Shown: in pieces, positions 40,987 to 52,835 of the stretch
Numbering within the stretch: the first letter of the stretch is position 1
Layout: the number at the start of each line of letters is the position of its first letter
DNA from: Ceratothoa steindachneri
Taxonomy: Eukaryota > Arthropoda > Malacostraca > Isopoda > Cymothoidae
Assembly: GCA_963969495.1 (NCBI GenBank)
Contig: OZ018323.1
Coordinates: forward strand, 81,292,919-81,356,918
Reading direction: 5' to 3'
DNA length: 64,000 nt
Notes under the pieces: generated by a model
The model's database searches: none
What the model saw: only the letters and a program-made list of their open reading frames with translations
What the model was told of the DNA's origin: nothing
Program-made: the position numbers and the translations under genes

Positions 40987-41365
40987 ATTGACTGGGACGG
41001 AGTTCCGACGGGAGAGTTTTTTGCCTTTGCGCTCGTGTAGACGAAACGGGAGACAAACTGAGAAGTGACGTTTCTCATGCCTGATAGCGGGCCGGTACTA
41101 ATTTGACCCTGCTGAGCCTGGCGTTAAATACCGGCTGGTGATGAGAAGCAATCAAACACGAAGCTGGGGGATGGACGTCTTCCAGCCAAGAATTTGCGAG
41201 AACAGATATCCTTCCTACCTCTTGCATACCTCAAGAAGGTTAGTGGGATGTAAGATTGCCTGAGGCTTGGGGGGGCGGGAAACCTCCATGAGTAATTACA
41301 GCTACGTTCCAAAAGCCTCTTCGCTTGATTCTTAGGCCCATTCTCTCGTCCTTTGATCTATTCTT

Positions 41366-41366
<1 letters not shown>
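40987..41366. repeat. Dispersed repeat R, copy 2
   Basis: Same orientation as copy 1 at 32,328. It lacks part of the middle (a gap after the GCAATC phrase) and the left arm of the short inverted repeat. It ends beside a TA tract. Confidence 0.8.

Positions 41367-41369
<3 letters not shown>

Positions 41370-41436
<67 letters not shown>
41370..41436. repeat. (TA)n microsatellite
   Basis: Pure TA. Confidence 0.98.
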
Positions 41437-41439
<3 letters not shown>

Positions 41440-42202
41440 CACTCGCAACCTAATACACGTGTACAAACTTAATACACTTTCGCTCTCGTAACACGTTACG
41501 AGATTCACTTCATTACTTTTTCCCATAGAAGTTGCCCTCTTTCTCTTTTTATATCCTCTTACGAATAAGAATAAAGATTACATCCTAATATTATAGGAAT
41601 TATGGACATAAAAGCGAGCGTTTTGCTTTGACATGTCAATGTAGCTTTCCTACCCACTTTTATCAATTTGATGAGTTAAACTAAGTCGATTGGAATTTTT
41701 TTAAATTTCGAGATCGTTCAAGCCAATATATGATGCAACATTTAATGTTATCGATGCGATGGAATTTTATTATATCCGAGGTAGAGATGTTATTGAGATC
41801 TTTGTATTTCATAAATGTTCGGGGGCTAATTTAGATAACTTTGAAGTTTGGAAATTAACGCCAGCCCCCCCTGCAGAGAATGCAAAAGCTGTCTCTCTTC
41901 GGTATATCGTCTGGGACCATGTGCCCCTGTTTTACCACAGAACTTGGATACAAAAAGATTTGAAAGAGTGGGAGAGAGGTAGAAAAGGTAGAAAATATTC
42001 TGTAAGTGAGGGATGAGTGGTGTTAATGATATGGATGAAGAGAGGGCATGATTATGATAAATGACTTCGATGTATCTCTTGCGAGCCTTGTGGTTTTTGC
42101 CATTCCAAAACCCTATATTTTAGAACGTGATTTTTAAAAATTATTTTTATGTATTTAAAAAAAAGTGGACAAGTACACAGGTATAAATTTCCAATACATT
42201 CT
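41437..42202. other. Intergenic DNA, nothing recognised
   Basis: No supported gene or element. Confidence 0.4.
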
Positions 42203-42660
42203 TCACCTCCCTCCTTCTCCCCCTCTCCCTCTCCCCCGTCCTTCTCCCCCTCTTCCTCTCCCCATCTCTACCTCTCCCCTTCTACATTTCCTCCTCCTTA
42301 TTCGCACCCCCTCCCTTTCCCTCCTACATTTCCTCCTCTCTTTCCCTCTCCCAACTCTCTCTCCCCTTCCTCTATCTCTACCTCCCCGCTCTCCCACTAC
42401 CTCCTACCCCCATCTCCCCCTTCCTCTCCATCCCTCCCTCTACCTCAACTCTCTATCACTCCACCCTACCCCCCACTATCCCTATCAACCTTTCTCTCTC
42501 TGCTCCCTATCTTTCCCTCCTCTCTATTCATCCCTCTTTCTACTCCCACTCTCTCTCTCCTCCTTTATCCCTTCCCTTCTCCCTTTCCCTTTACGCACTC
42601 TTTCCACCTATATCTACCCCTCAAACTCTATCTAACCATCGACTTAAACCCTCTTCTCTC
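42203..42660. repeat. Polypyrimidine tract (C/T-rich), about 460 bp
   Basis: The + strand is almost only C and T, with scattered A. It keeps Pro/Ser-rich frames open in two + frames and a Gly/Arg-rich frame on the - strand, none of which is protein-like. Such tracts can form triplex DNA. Confidence 0.9.
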
Positions 42661-43130
42661 CTATAGGTAGAGTGTTGGAGAGGGAGGAGAAGGGGGAATG
42701 GAGGGGAAGAGAGTGTAGGCGGTGAGGGAGATAGAGAGGAGGGAAGAGGGGGTGAATAGTAGGGGAGGGGGAGAGAGGGTAGCCGACGAAGGAGAGAGAG
42801 AGGGGGGAATAGTAGAGGAGGGGGGGGGGAGAGAGGACAAAGTGTATATTATTAGAACATGATTTTTTGAATAATTTTTAATTTTATTATAGTTTAGTTT
42901 ATGAATAAACTCCCCTATCAGCCTATGCCCCTCAACTGTTAAGAAGAGGAAGAGATAAGGGAAGAGAGGGGAAGTGGTAAAGGGATTAGGGAAGATAGGG
43001 AGGGGGAAGTGGGGAAAGAATGGGGATAGGTGAGGGAATAGGGGTAGGGGGAGGAGTAGGTGATGTGATAGGGGTACAGGAAGAGGGAGATGAGAAGGTT
43101 GGGGAACATGGAAGTGAGGGGGATAGAGAT
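42661..43130. repeat. Two polypurine tracts (G/A-rich)
   Basis: 42,661-42,838 and 42,943-43,130 are G/A-rich on the + strand, separated by ~100 bp of AT-rich DNA. Together with the preceding pyrimidine tract they are of opposite polarity, so they could pair with it as a long imperfect hairpin. Confidence 0.85.
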
Positions 43131-43479
43131 CATCACAATCGGCTTGAAATTTCAAATAGGCCGAAGGCCAACTGCCCGAAGGTCGGGTGGCGAGCGAAAT
43201 GTAGCGTAAGTCCCCCCGTATGGGGGAGGGGGGAAACGAAGCCATGACTTGTATATTTCTAATTCTGCTTATTGGTACACTCTCGTGCTTTTATGTTTTT
43301 TTTCTCTTCGGCAGCTGTTTTTTTGTTTTTGTGTTCGTTTTTCTATTTTTCTTTTGTTTTTATCGTTTTTTCTTGACTTATTAGCTGTAAAGTGGTTCTC
43401 TTTCGTTTTGAATCTTTTTTTCTACTGCTTTAATTTGTTTTTGGAGTTAATTGTTTAATTTTCTCTTTCCGTCAGTTGG

Positions 43480-46135
43480 ATTTTTTCTAGGACTTCGTTC
43501 AGGAAGTTCTCTCGTATTTTTAGCCATATGTTTTGGGCGCGTTTATGCATAAGTCGTTTATTTGTTTCAGTTCGGATCTTTGATGTAGAACACTTGATGG
43601 TGTTCCTTCTTTTATTGTCAATCTCGTAATGAAGAGGGTCACTTGGTTTTGGACCCTCTGTATTTACAGGATCTTTGTATAGGTAAGGTCTGTAGAAGAA
43701 TAATCGGGTAGGTCATAATCGGGCGTACTAATGATATGAATAGTTTTCTTTTATTTTTCGAGGACAGGTAGTATAACCTGTACAGTGTTGAAAGGACGTT
43801 CTTTGCATAATTGATTTTTGCATAGACGTGCGAGCTGTATCCTTTTCTTGTGATCTTCAGACCGAGGACTTTTCCCTCGTCGTTGTAAGGATACACGATA
43901 TTCTTTGCGGTGACTTGGTGGACTTTGTATCTATTGATGGAATTGTGCAGAATTTTTTCGTGTTTGTTTTGATTTTATTGGCTCTCTCAAAATCGTTGAT
44001 GTTTTGAATTTCGAGAGCAGTTCGCTGCACGATGTCTCTCGGGTTCTTGCGTTCGCTAACAATAATCTGAGAGATATCATCTGCCAATTGGAAAAACATT
44101 GCGCAGTCATCCTTAGGTTGGGGAGGTCTCTCGTATAGCGGTGTAGAGCGTGCGGCTGAGAACCCCCCCATCCCTCTGAGGAACCTCTGTATTTAAGGTG
44201 AAGGCTACTCCGGTGAAACAATTAATAGAAATTCTTGCTTTCCTTTTTGTAAGATAACTGCAGAGAATTCGCGTGAGGTTTGAGTTTAGTCAGAGGTCAA
44301 CTAATTTTAGCTTTAGTCCTGGCACCCATACATTGTCAAATGTTTTTGCAACATCGTAGAATGTTAAGTTCACTCTGTTGACTCTTGCCATTTCTACTGC
44401 GAGTTTTTTTGGTGATGAGTGGTAGTGCTGTCTCGGTACCTCGATGTTTTCGGAATCCATGTTGGTTGTCATTATGCAATCCGTTATTCTCCAAGGAATT
44501 TCTAAGCCTATCATTGAGGAGTTTCTCGAGCAGTTTACCAATAAACTATAACAGCGAAATCGATCAGTAGCTTTCGATGTGCCCTTTTGTTTTTTCAGCT
44601 TTGGGGGAAATATCATTCTCGCTGTATTTAACGAGGCTGGAAAGTGCCCTGTATTTAAACATGTGCGGAAGATTTTGAGTAATGATGTTAAAATGTTGTC
44701 AGGGGCGTTCGTTAAGTGGTGCTTGGTGATACCACTCATTCTTGGGCTTTCCTACTTGAACGATGAAAGGGTTGGTTTTGTTTCTTCTAGAGTAAAGGGC
44801 CCTCCCTCGTTTCCTTGTTCCCGGGTTTCGTCTACCCATGAATGAAGACAGAGTTAGGGTTCTTTATCCTCTACTTGTTGTTTTACCCTTTTTTGAAAGT
44901 TACCTCGTAATTCTAGTTCTCCTCACGGGTAAAGGAGAAGATTTTTGACCAGATGTTTTTAAAGCGAGCTTCGATCTCTCTGCCCTCGTCTATTGCAGCT
45001 TCTCCTTCTTTAACCTGCACTTTTTCTTTGGGTTCGGAACCTTTTACTTTTTGATACTGGTTCCAGAACCTTCTTGGGTCTCTATCTATTTCCATCCTTT
45101 CTATGAGGTCATTCCAAGTGGTATGCACGCTATGTGTTCGTTCACCTCTGTACGTAGGTTTCTTAGTCGTACGTACTTTTCCCTGTTGTTTCCGTGTTGG
45201 CGAATATCCTCGAACCTGGGACTAATTTGTCGACTTTTTATTTGATTTCTTCTCTCCATGATGGTGCGGAGAGTGTTATAGAACTTTTTTAGGGATATGG
45301 AGTGAATGAGCTTCTGTTATTAGGAGAGTGATGTTTTTTAAATGTTAGTCTATTTCTTCTAGGCGGCTTTCATCAAGGGAGGCGATGTTGTATCCGTCAA
45401 GATGGGCTATATATGCTTTCCAGTTGGTCTTGGATAGTGCTTTTCTTTTCAGTATTTCAATTTGAATTGGGAAAGTCGAGAATTTTGTGACCAATCCGAT
45501 GTGATCTGATAGTATTGCGGGACTAGGAGCGGTGTGTAGGTTTAGCGCGAAGTTCAGGTTTGTCAGGATGATGTCCAAAGTGGTCGAAGACCTCTCCCTT
45601 AGGAATGTTGGTAAGTCGAGAGTTTCCCTCGTCACTATTTGTCTCCTTAATAGAAGTTCCAGGGTCTTGCCATTGCCATTAGTGTCAGTGGTATTGCCTG
45701 TCGAATTGCACCTTGCATTCAAGTCTCTTAGCAGTATCGATGATGATGCGCGACGGAAAATGCGAATGAAGTTGGGGGTCGGAAGATACGAGCGCTGGGG
45801 GGTTGATATGCCCCGACGATGACTAGGTATCCGGTTGTCGTATTTAGCTTGATGGCTAAATTTGATTCTTCTAAATTTTTAATCTCGGAGAACGCTAGTC
45901 TTCTACTGATCCCCATGGCTCTCCCATCGTATCGTGTTTGCGTTGGGTTGACTGCTATTAAATTGTTGTTAGTTTTTTTAATTCTTTCTTGCTGTAGATT
46001 TACTCTGTGTTTCGTTATTATGACTATTTATGGGCCTTTTTTTCCTATGATATTACAGAATACTAGTTTCTTTGTTCTCCATCCGTCTACGTTCAGGGTA
46101 AGGATTTTGAGATTCTTTAGGGAACATGCGACTTA
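43480..46135 (-). pseudogene. LINE ORF2 (jockey group): endonuclease and reverse transcriptase
   Basis: Domains run right to left on the - strand. The apurinic-type endonuclease starts NLKILTLNVDGWRTKK near 46,100, with TGYLVIVGAYQPPSARIF, then RDLNARCNSTGN, STTLDIILTN and LSDHIGLVTKF after a frameshift. A linker follows (RMEIDRDPRRFWNQYQKVKG near 45,050). The RT has HFPASLNTARMIFPPKLKK, NLTFYDVAKTFDNVWVPGLK, then FQLADDISQIIV near 44,085, where the catalytic Asp-Asp pair is kept. The thumb includes GLKITRKGYSSHVYAKINYA. Domain order and spacing fit a nearly full-length jockey-group LINE; multiple frameshifts make it inactive. Confidence 0.85.
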
Positions 46136-46139
46136 GTCC

Positions 46140-47650
46140 ATTTTATTGTATAGAGGTCTTTACCGTTTTGGTCTTTTCAGATTTTGATGGTGACCTTATC
46201 TGACCTGACCGTTTTTTTCCGGAATTGTCTGTCAGGAGGTTGACGTATGAATTGGCTCAGATTTCCATGATACCTTCTTTGAGGGCATTGTTGATCTCAG
46301 TTTCGTCATAATCTGAGTCATACTCCCACTTGAACTTTCCTTTATATTTCTGGTCATTTCCTTTTCCTTAACTTGTTCAAATTTTGTTTGAACAGTTTGA
46401 TGTGTTCGGACACATCCATTTATTCTTCTTTTTCTTGGGCCGATGTTTCATTGCTGGATTGTTGATTTTCTGGTGTTTTAACGGCTATCTCTTTTTCTTG
46501 TTCCGGTGTCATGGCGAACCGGTATAGGTCATTTGATGGTGGTTTCTTGGGGAACCACATGGGCTTGAGTCCGTTTTTTTTAACTTCTTATTGAGTTCCT
46601 CAGCATACAATCCAGGTTTGCAATGTTAGCAAAATGTGCATGTGAGATGCACAATATGAGATTCGGTGTCATGTTACCTCGGTCTTTTGTTCTTGATATG
46701 GCTTGGATTGATTTGCGGGGCATGTCATTGCAAGTGTGCAGTATGGGCCTCCACAGTTCGCACAATTTTCTCTTCGATTTTACATTCCTCCCATCTGTGT
46801 TCTGTGCTCGAACATTCTAAACCTTTTTTCCTTTGAAACGTGCATTCTCTTGTGAAAAGATTGTCTAGGGCATAACACTTAAAGGAAACCTGGACAGATA
46901 TGAAGGTTTCCCTCTATATCTGGTCAAGTGCTATTTTGGTGTAGAAAGCCAGTAGTCTTGGTTCCGCTGCTTTTGTTGTTATTTCGGTTTCTTTAAAGAT
47001 AGCCTCAAACACATGGGAGTGTTTTTCTCCTGATTGTATTTTGAATTTGACTATCTCTTCTATTTTAGCTCATGAGTGATTTTTTTTCCATTTCTGTTTT
47101 CATTTCCTCTACGGAGTGCTCCCAGATCCAAAGGTCAAGACGCTTGCGGATGACCGATCTCTTGGTTGTTACGTATGGCGGGGTCCAGGCAGAAAGTTCT
47201 ATTTTCTTCAGCTTTTAAGAAGATTATTAAAGTCCTTCTTGGTGCCGCAAAGGGCTATGTAGTCATTGTACTGATCATTCAGTCGCAGTACGATGACTCC
47301 AATCTTCGCGTATATCGTATGGAGGGTCTTTTCTCGGTCAGGTTTTAAGTGGCTATCGATGAACCTGAGATGCAGCCTTTTGGCGCCATCCGGGTTCTCC
47401 AGTATTTCACAGGATCTTGTCTTAGGTTTCTTCTGTTCCTCTTCTGTCCGGTTGTGTCTTGATTGAATTTCGAACCCATTTATTTTTGGCCTGGAGAGAA
47501 GATTATTTTGTTGGGTTTTTTTTTTGCTTTTGTCGTTAGTGAAGAGTTTCCTTTGCCTCTAATAAGGCGTTTTTGTCCAGTTTAGGGTTGCTGCCGGGGA
47601 TGAATTGATGAATGGATGAACCTGGGCGGGATCTCTCGAGGGGTGCCTCA
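46140..47650 (-). pseudogene. LINE ORF1 (gag-like, zinc knuckle)
   Basis: Directly upstream of ORF2 on the - strand. It contains a Cys/His cluster near 46,700-46,770 (ENCANCGGPYCTLAMTCPAN), like the final knuckle of jockey-type ORF1 proteins. Further 5' is basic, Asn/Gln-rich sequence (LHLRFIDSHLKPDRERTLHT near 47,330) starting near SSINSSPAATLNW at about 47,610. Frames are interrupted. Confidence 0.6.
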
Positions 47651-49420
47651 CGACAGACTTTTTGTGATGGAGAGTGAATCAAATCCCACTATCCTGGGTG
47701 CCGCCACGTCGGGGTTTTGGTTATTTTTCACTGCTCCCCGGATACACAGAGACGGTTTCATTTCTTTCTCTAGTCTTGGCCGGACTCGCAAGGGTTCTTT
47801 TGAAACATCCTAGAGGTTGCAGTGAAATCTCATTATCCAGAAAACCTATGACTCCGAGTTCCACAGTGGGCTATTCCTCAAACCTACTTTCCTCGGAGCC
47901 TCAAATTATGCCTCTTCAAAGAGCATGGCATAGTTTTAACTAGTCTATGATTGGCAGCTTTACAAACCAGACGAACGGCCCCTGGGGCAGGGGATGTTGG
48001 TGAATATAGCCAGATATATTAAAATATGAAGGCCCGAAGAAAAGTCTTATCTCTCTTTTAACCCCTGTAGGGGATGGGGTGAGTATGGGTGAAATGAAGA
48101 AGGATGATGGCAGGTGAGAAAGTGTGTCAGAGACAAATAAATGAAGATGGTGGCTCTCTGAAGACTAAGCTGGTTGGTTTCTTCGGGAGACCTTTATGCA
48201 GGATGAAGCGTCTTCAAGAGTGAAAATTCCTTCTGTACTTCCTTGTTGAGAAAAGAAGTTGTTCCTTCGGTGTAGAGCGAGTGCATGCGTTCTGGGTCGT
48301 AAGTTCTGAAGAATTCATGCGAGTGGGCTGGGTTGGAGCAGTCGAATCACGACAGCACCCTATTCTCGGTTGTTAATTTTACGACAAACTTTCGGGCGTA
48401 AGCCACCAATCGGTGTCCTTCTCTTCATTGCGTTTTTGGCGACTTATTTTGACAATGGAACGCCTCTTTCTGTATTACAAATTTGCGGGAGAATTCACAT
48501 CTAGGTCTTTCTTGAAGACTATCTAGGAGGGTTTGGGTGGACGTATTGCCCCTTATATTCAACCTTTGTCTAAGTGGACCTCAAAATATATAGATATAAC
48601 TCTATCAGACGTTGTGCCGTCAACTTCTCTTGGACCTAATACTTCTAGCTTTCTGTGTTACACTTTTCTCTTTGCATCATTATAATTCCTCCCTTTCTCA
48701 ATTCCCTCATAAATTTTATTTATTTGTGCTAGTTATTCAAATAAGTCAGAGTAAGCTATTTCTAAAACATTCCCTGTGCAAGGTAAGTGAAGTTCTGTCT
48801 CCATTTTAAACTTATTCACGAAAATACCGTTTTGCAATTATCTCTGATTCAAAAGCCAAAGCACAATTCCAATTGATTAAACAAATAAAAGAAAAATTTC
48901 TTTTCTTTATTTTTTCCTTTCTTCATTTAACCTAGTAATCTAAATTATAAATTTTATCTTCGAGCTAAAAATCACTTTGGAAAAGCTCTTAAGAGCCAAA
49001 TATCACTTTTTCATTCCAGACGTTAATTAATCATTTATCTGAACGCATTTTTAAATATTTAACATTTACTATTAAATCAACCAGTACACTAGTTAGTCCT
49101 TTCATGCAAAGGCGAAAGAACTAACAAGAGAAAACCGGCGCAAATTTGACCACAGGCGTTAGGCATGGGCAGAGTTTAGGCCAGGTAGGTGCAAAAAGCA
49201 AGGCGAAAAGAACCCGTGGGCGTATGGTCTACTGGGAGAACACAATATATAGTGCTGAATCTACGGGGCCAGTGAGCACAGATAAATGAACCCAGCACAA
49301 AAGCACTCCACGCACGCAAAGATAATCAGCATAGGCAAAATACAGCGTCACTTGGGAGCAGACACGATCCCTCGATTTCACAAAGTGAATCTTAGGTAGG
49401 AAAATTATATAAATATAAAT
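47651..49420. other. Possible LINE 5' region, then unassigned AT-rich DNA
   Basis: - strand frames at 48.1-48.6 kb (RLNIRGNTSTQTLLDSLQER) look protein-like and may be an extension of the LINE or another relic. 48,610-49,420 shows nothing. Confidence 0.3.
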
Positions 49421-49429
49421 GGTTTTGTT

Positions 49430-50425
49430 TGACTTTAGTTAAAAAATGTATCCGCCTTCACTCACAAATGTTGTTGTTACTTTCTACAAATAGGGCCAAA
49501 AGCTTTGGTACAGAAATTCTTGTTACTACTAAGCGGCATACAAGAACCGCCTACCAGATCTTTAGACGTAGAAAGAGATAGATATAAGTGTACTGAGGAA
49601 GGAATCAGGGCGTAAAAAGGTGTCACTAAGTGTCAGGGGCGTCTCCTTTAGCTGCCAACTTTAGAATCATCCAACAACTGGTACTAAACCTGTTCAAGTG
49701 TGAGTGCATCTACTTGCAGGTTGAAACTTCAACTTCTGGACAATGGTTTCGTGACAAGGAGGGCATCAAAGGCGCCACTACTCATAAAGAAAACCATCAA
49801 ACTTAGTCTGACATTCTGCAGAAAGTGCAAAGCTTGGAAGCATCCTTCTCACTGTTAGAAAGTTAGGGAAGGCCGATTGTTCTGAGAAGAAAAAGGAAAC
49901 ACTATCATTAGTCCTGTATTACGCAAAACGTGAACCATCCTGAGACCATCCACCTATGGGGAACACTTCTAATCCAAGGTCATCGGTCCGTCTATATTTC
50001 TTCTCCAAAACAACTATTTGAACGAAGAATGGTAGAAGAATGTACTTATAGCGTACCTACCAACGATCCAAGAGCTGTTTAGTGTTTTTTTCAGTACGGG
50101 AAAGCTCCGTGCCATTGGGCACAAGTGGTAACGAGGTGGTTCGAACAACACATTGAATTATGTGTCCTGGCCTGGAATCTTGCCAGACCTCAATAAAATC
50201 GGGAAGTGTAGGTGATTCTAAGAGGGCGCATGACTCACCTTAGACCAATAGCTGTGATAACCTCGGAGGAATGTTAAGAATAGAGAGAAATCCCTTAGAA
50301 TTTACTCCTGGGGTTGATATCCAGCAAGCCAGAGCGAGTTGCAGAAGTCATAAAAATGAAAGATCTACACCTTAACTACTACCTTCTTGAAATAATTTAA
50401 TTTAGCTTATTAAATGTTCCGAACT
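49430..50425 (+). pseudogene. Tc1-like transposase relic
   Basis: On the + strand, with stops and shifts: NHPETIHLWGTLLIQGHRSV near 49,940 (family HPETIMVWG), then FQYGKAPCHWAQVVTRWFEQ near 50,090, where the family has QQDNAPCH (the catalytic Asp region is altered), and PERVAEVIKMKD near 50,340 (family PRRVAEVI). The order and spacing fit Tc1 transposases, but nothing is intact and no TIRs were found. Confidence 0.6.
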
Positions 50426-51356
50426 TTACATATTGTGATTGTCTTGTATACTACTGTAAAAACAGGTCAATAGTATGGGTTAATAATCCAAAGAGGTGAC
50501 GCTTAGGAACCACAAAAATTGCCTCTCTGCCAAAACTTTGTCCTATATCAGTATGCGATTTTATTGGCGACTTAATGCATGACGGAGTAAATTTGGTCTT
50601 GTAAACACTGTTTTAGCAATTGCAAGATCAATGAAATAGAATAATATCCAACAGCGAGGCTTCTTCAAGCAAATCATTTGCATAAGCCACGTCTATTAAC
50701 CTTAGAAATCTGACAGAGTATTATTATTATTATTATTATGGAAAGCATTTTGTCACTTCTTCCCTCACAATTATCGGAGTGCCAATTCCAAAAGTTAGCA
50801 AATAAATATTTGCTTGTCAGACAATTCTTCATCGCACGCCAATATTCTAGAGTTTAAAGACTGCGATTTTGGAAGTAAAAACAGGAGTACAGAATTCTTT
50901 GAATTCATTTATTATCATAATCTTATCATTTATTTATTATCATGTTTAATTTATCGTTCGGCTACAAACTAGCAGAGTGAAAACATCACTTCCTAATACG
51001 AGAAAAGTTAAGTCATATTGACTGTGATTAGTCGTCGGATGTGAGCTTAATTTTGGTAAAACTTTAAACCACTTCCTTATATTTTATTACCAGATTACTG
51101 ACCACTATGATATTAAGTTGATAGCTTGAGAAATAGTGGTAAAAAAAGAAGATCATTTCTTTATTATTCTTACAGCACCATCTTACTTCCCACCCCGCCA
51201 AATCGAGATCGATTTCCAAGATTTAGAAGCTCACTCCCTTTCATTTAAGAATCCAGTAAACTTTCCTTGAGAATTTTGCTTTGCCTCCTTTGTTTAGAAA
51301 GTCCTGATATTTCTTTTCGAATTTAGGGACTTCTCTGGTAGCTCAAACTTGAAGAA
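50426..51356. other. Intergenic DNA, nothing recognised
   Basis: AT-rich, with a short (TTA)n near 50,720. No gene seen. Confidence 0.4.
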
Positions 51357-51660
51357 GAAACGGGAATCTAAGAGGGAAGTTTACCCAAGCTGGGATAGAG
51401 TTGCGAAGGGAGAACAATAAGTTTGGAGGAGGGAGAATTAAAAAAGAAAAAAAAAACATCGGGAGGGGAAAAAGAGTGGCGGAGTTAGAACAAAAAGACT
51501 GGTGGAGGGAGAACAAAAAAGACTGGCGGCGGGAGAACAAAGAGATTGGCGGAGGGAGAACAAAAGACTCTCGGAAGGGAAAAAGAGTGGCGGAGTTAGA
51601 ACAAAAATACTGGAGGAGGGAGAAGACAAAAAGACAGGCGGAGGGAAAATAAACAGAAAG
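51357..51660. repeat. Purine-rich tandem repeat, ~25 bp
   Basis: Repeats of GACTGGCGGAGGGAGAACAA and GGAAGGGAAAAAGAGTGGCG variants; it keeps several frames open on both strands. Confidence 0.85.
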
Positions 51661-52253
51661 CGATGCATTTTAAAATCCGGATAAAAATGATTATAAAGAC
51701 CATGGGTGCGCAGAAGGTCTAAAGATAAGAGCTCTTATCTACGAAAGTCCTAGTTTGTGTAAAGGCCAATTGAAGAGGTGGATCGTTTTGTCACGAGATG
51801 ACTCATGAGGAAAGACGAAACTGATAATTATGGCTTACAAATTCATAATTATGGGTAATTAAAGTAATAATAATAAGAAAGCGGAACACGCGAGTGTATG
51901 GATGCTTTGTGAGGCATATCATTAATCTCGGGTTTTCTTTATCTTCCTTTTTAATTATAATCAATTCACTCTTTCTACTCTGGGTTTAATTCATTCTCAG
52001 AGTTGTCGGGTCTTTGTTGAATTTGAATTCCTCTATCGATCGGTTCGTTAATTCTCTACTTTTTTGGAAAGGAGAATTTTGCGTGTTAGTTTGGGTTTGC
52101 CTAAAAAAGCTCAAGGGCTCTTTTAGGTTCAAAGTGTTCCTTAATTAGGAAGCTTAAAAGAAACTTTTATAATTTTTAAAAATTTAATTAAAGCGGAAAA
52201 ACCGAGCCCGTTAAAAAAATGAGAGCCCCATCAGAAATTTACTGAATTAAAAG

Positions 52254-52256
<3 letters not shown>
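51661..52256. other. Intergenic DNA, nothing recognised
   Basis: AT-rich DNA without a recognisable feature. Confidence 0.4.

Positions 52257-52326
<70 letters not shown>
52257..52326. repeat. (TA)n microsatellite
   Basis: Pure TA, at the 3' end of the PLE. Confidence 0.98.
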
Positions 52327-52329
<3 letters not shown>

Positions 52330-52835
52330 GGAATATAAAGACCCAGGTGATTATACTAATCATTTATTGGCCGGACGTTTCGGACCTTTACTAGGACCAT
52401 CTTCAGCGACTGTGTCGACTAATGAGAAGGGAAAGGAACATTAATTGATAACACTTAAAAGAATGCATTAAAAAGAACGGAAGAAGGCAAGTTAAAATAA
52501 TAAAATTGACAATAATTAAAATTAAAGTAAAAACTTTAATAATATATAGAATTAAAAAATATTACCCAGTGGTATTAAAAAAAAAAATAGAAAGTGAAAT
52601 TATAACAAACTGACTTGATTATCACGTATTAAAAGTTACTGAAGTAAACAAAAAATAACATTATATTAAATTGTAAAAACACACACCAAAAAAAAAGACA
52701 AAAACCCCGAAAATAAATCAGAATGAACAGAATGAACGTGGGAGTTGAGAAATCAACTAACTAAACATATAAAATTACTGACGAAATTTATTCGGTTGGT
52801 CGGTTGGCTAGTTAGTCTATTGAAGTGTTGGTTGG
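52327..52835 (-). mobile_element. Penelope-like element 3' terminal region with hairpin
   Basis: Non-coding AT-rich 3' part of the PLE below. It includes the signature GCTGAAGATG (ending at 52,406), a 6-bp stem with one mismatch (52,393-52,398 with 52,382-52,387), and GAAACGTCC starting at 52,381. The hairpin is 51 bp from the TA tract. The CTGAAGA...GAAAC core recalls the hammerhead-ribozyme motifs reported from PLE terminal repeats, but an extra base and no clear stem III argue against activity. Confidence 0.7.

Noticed and set aside
42149..42670. Pro/Ser-rich frame of 173 codons, and the opposite Gly/Arg-rich frame
   Set aside because: Both come from the polypyrimidine tract; several frames are open at once, as expected for low-complexity DNA.
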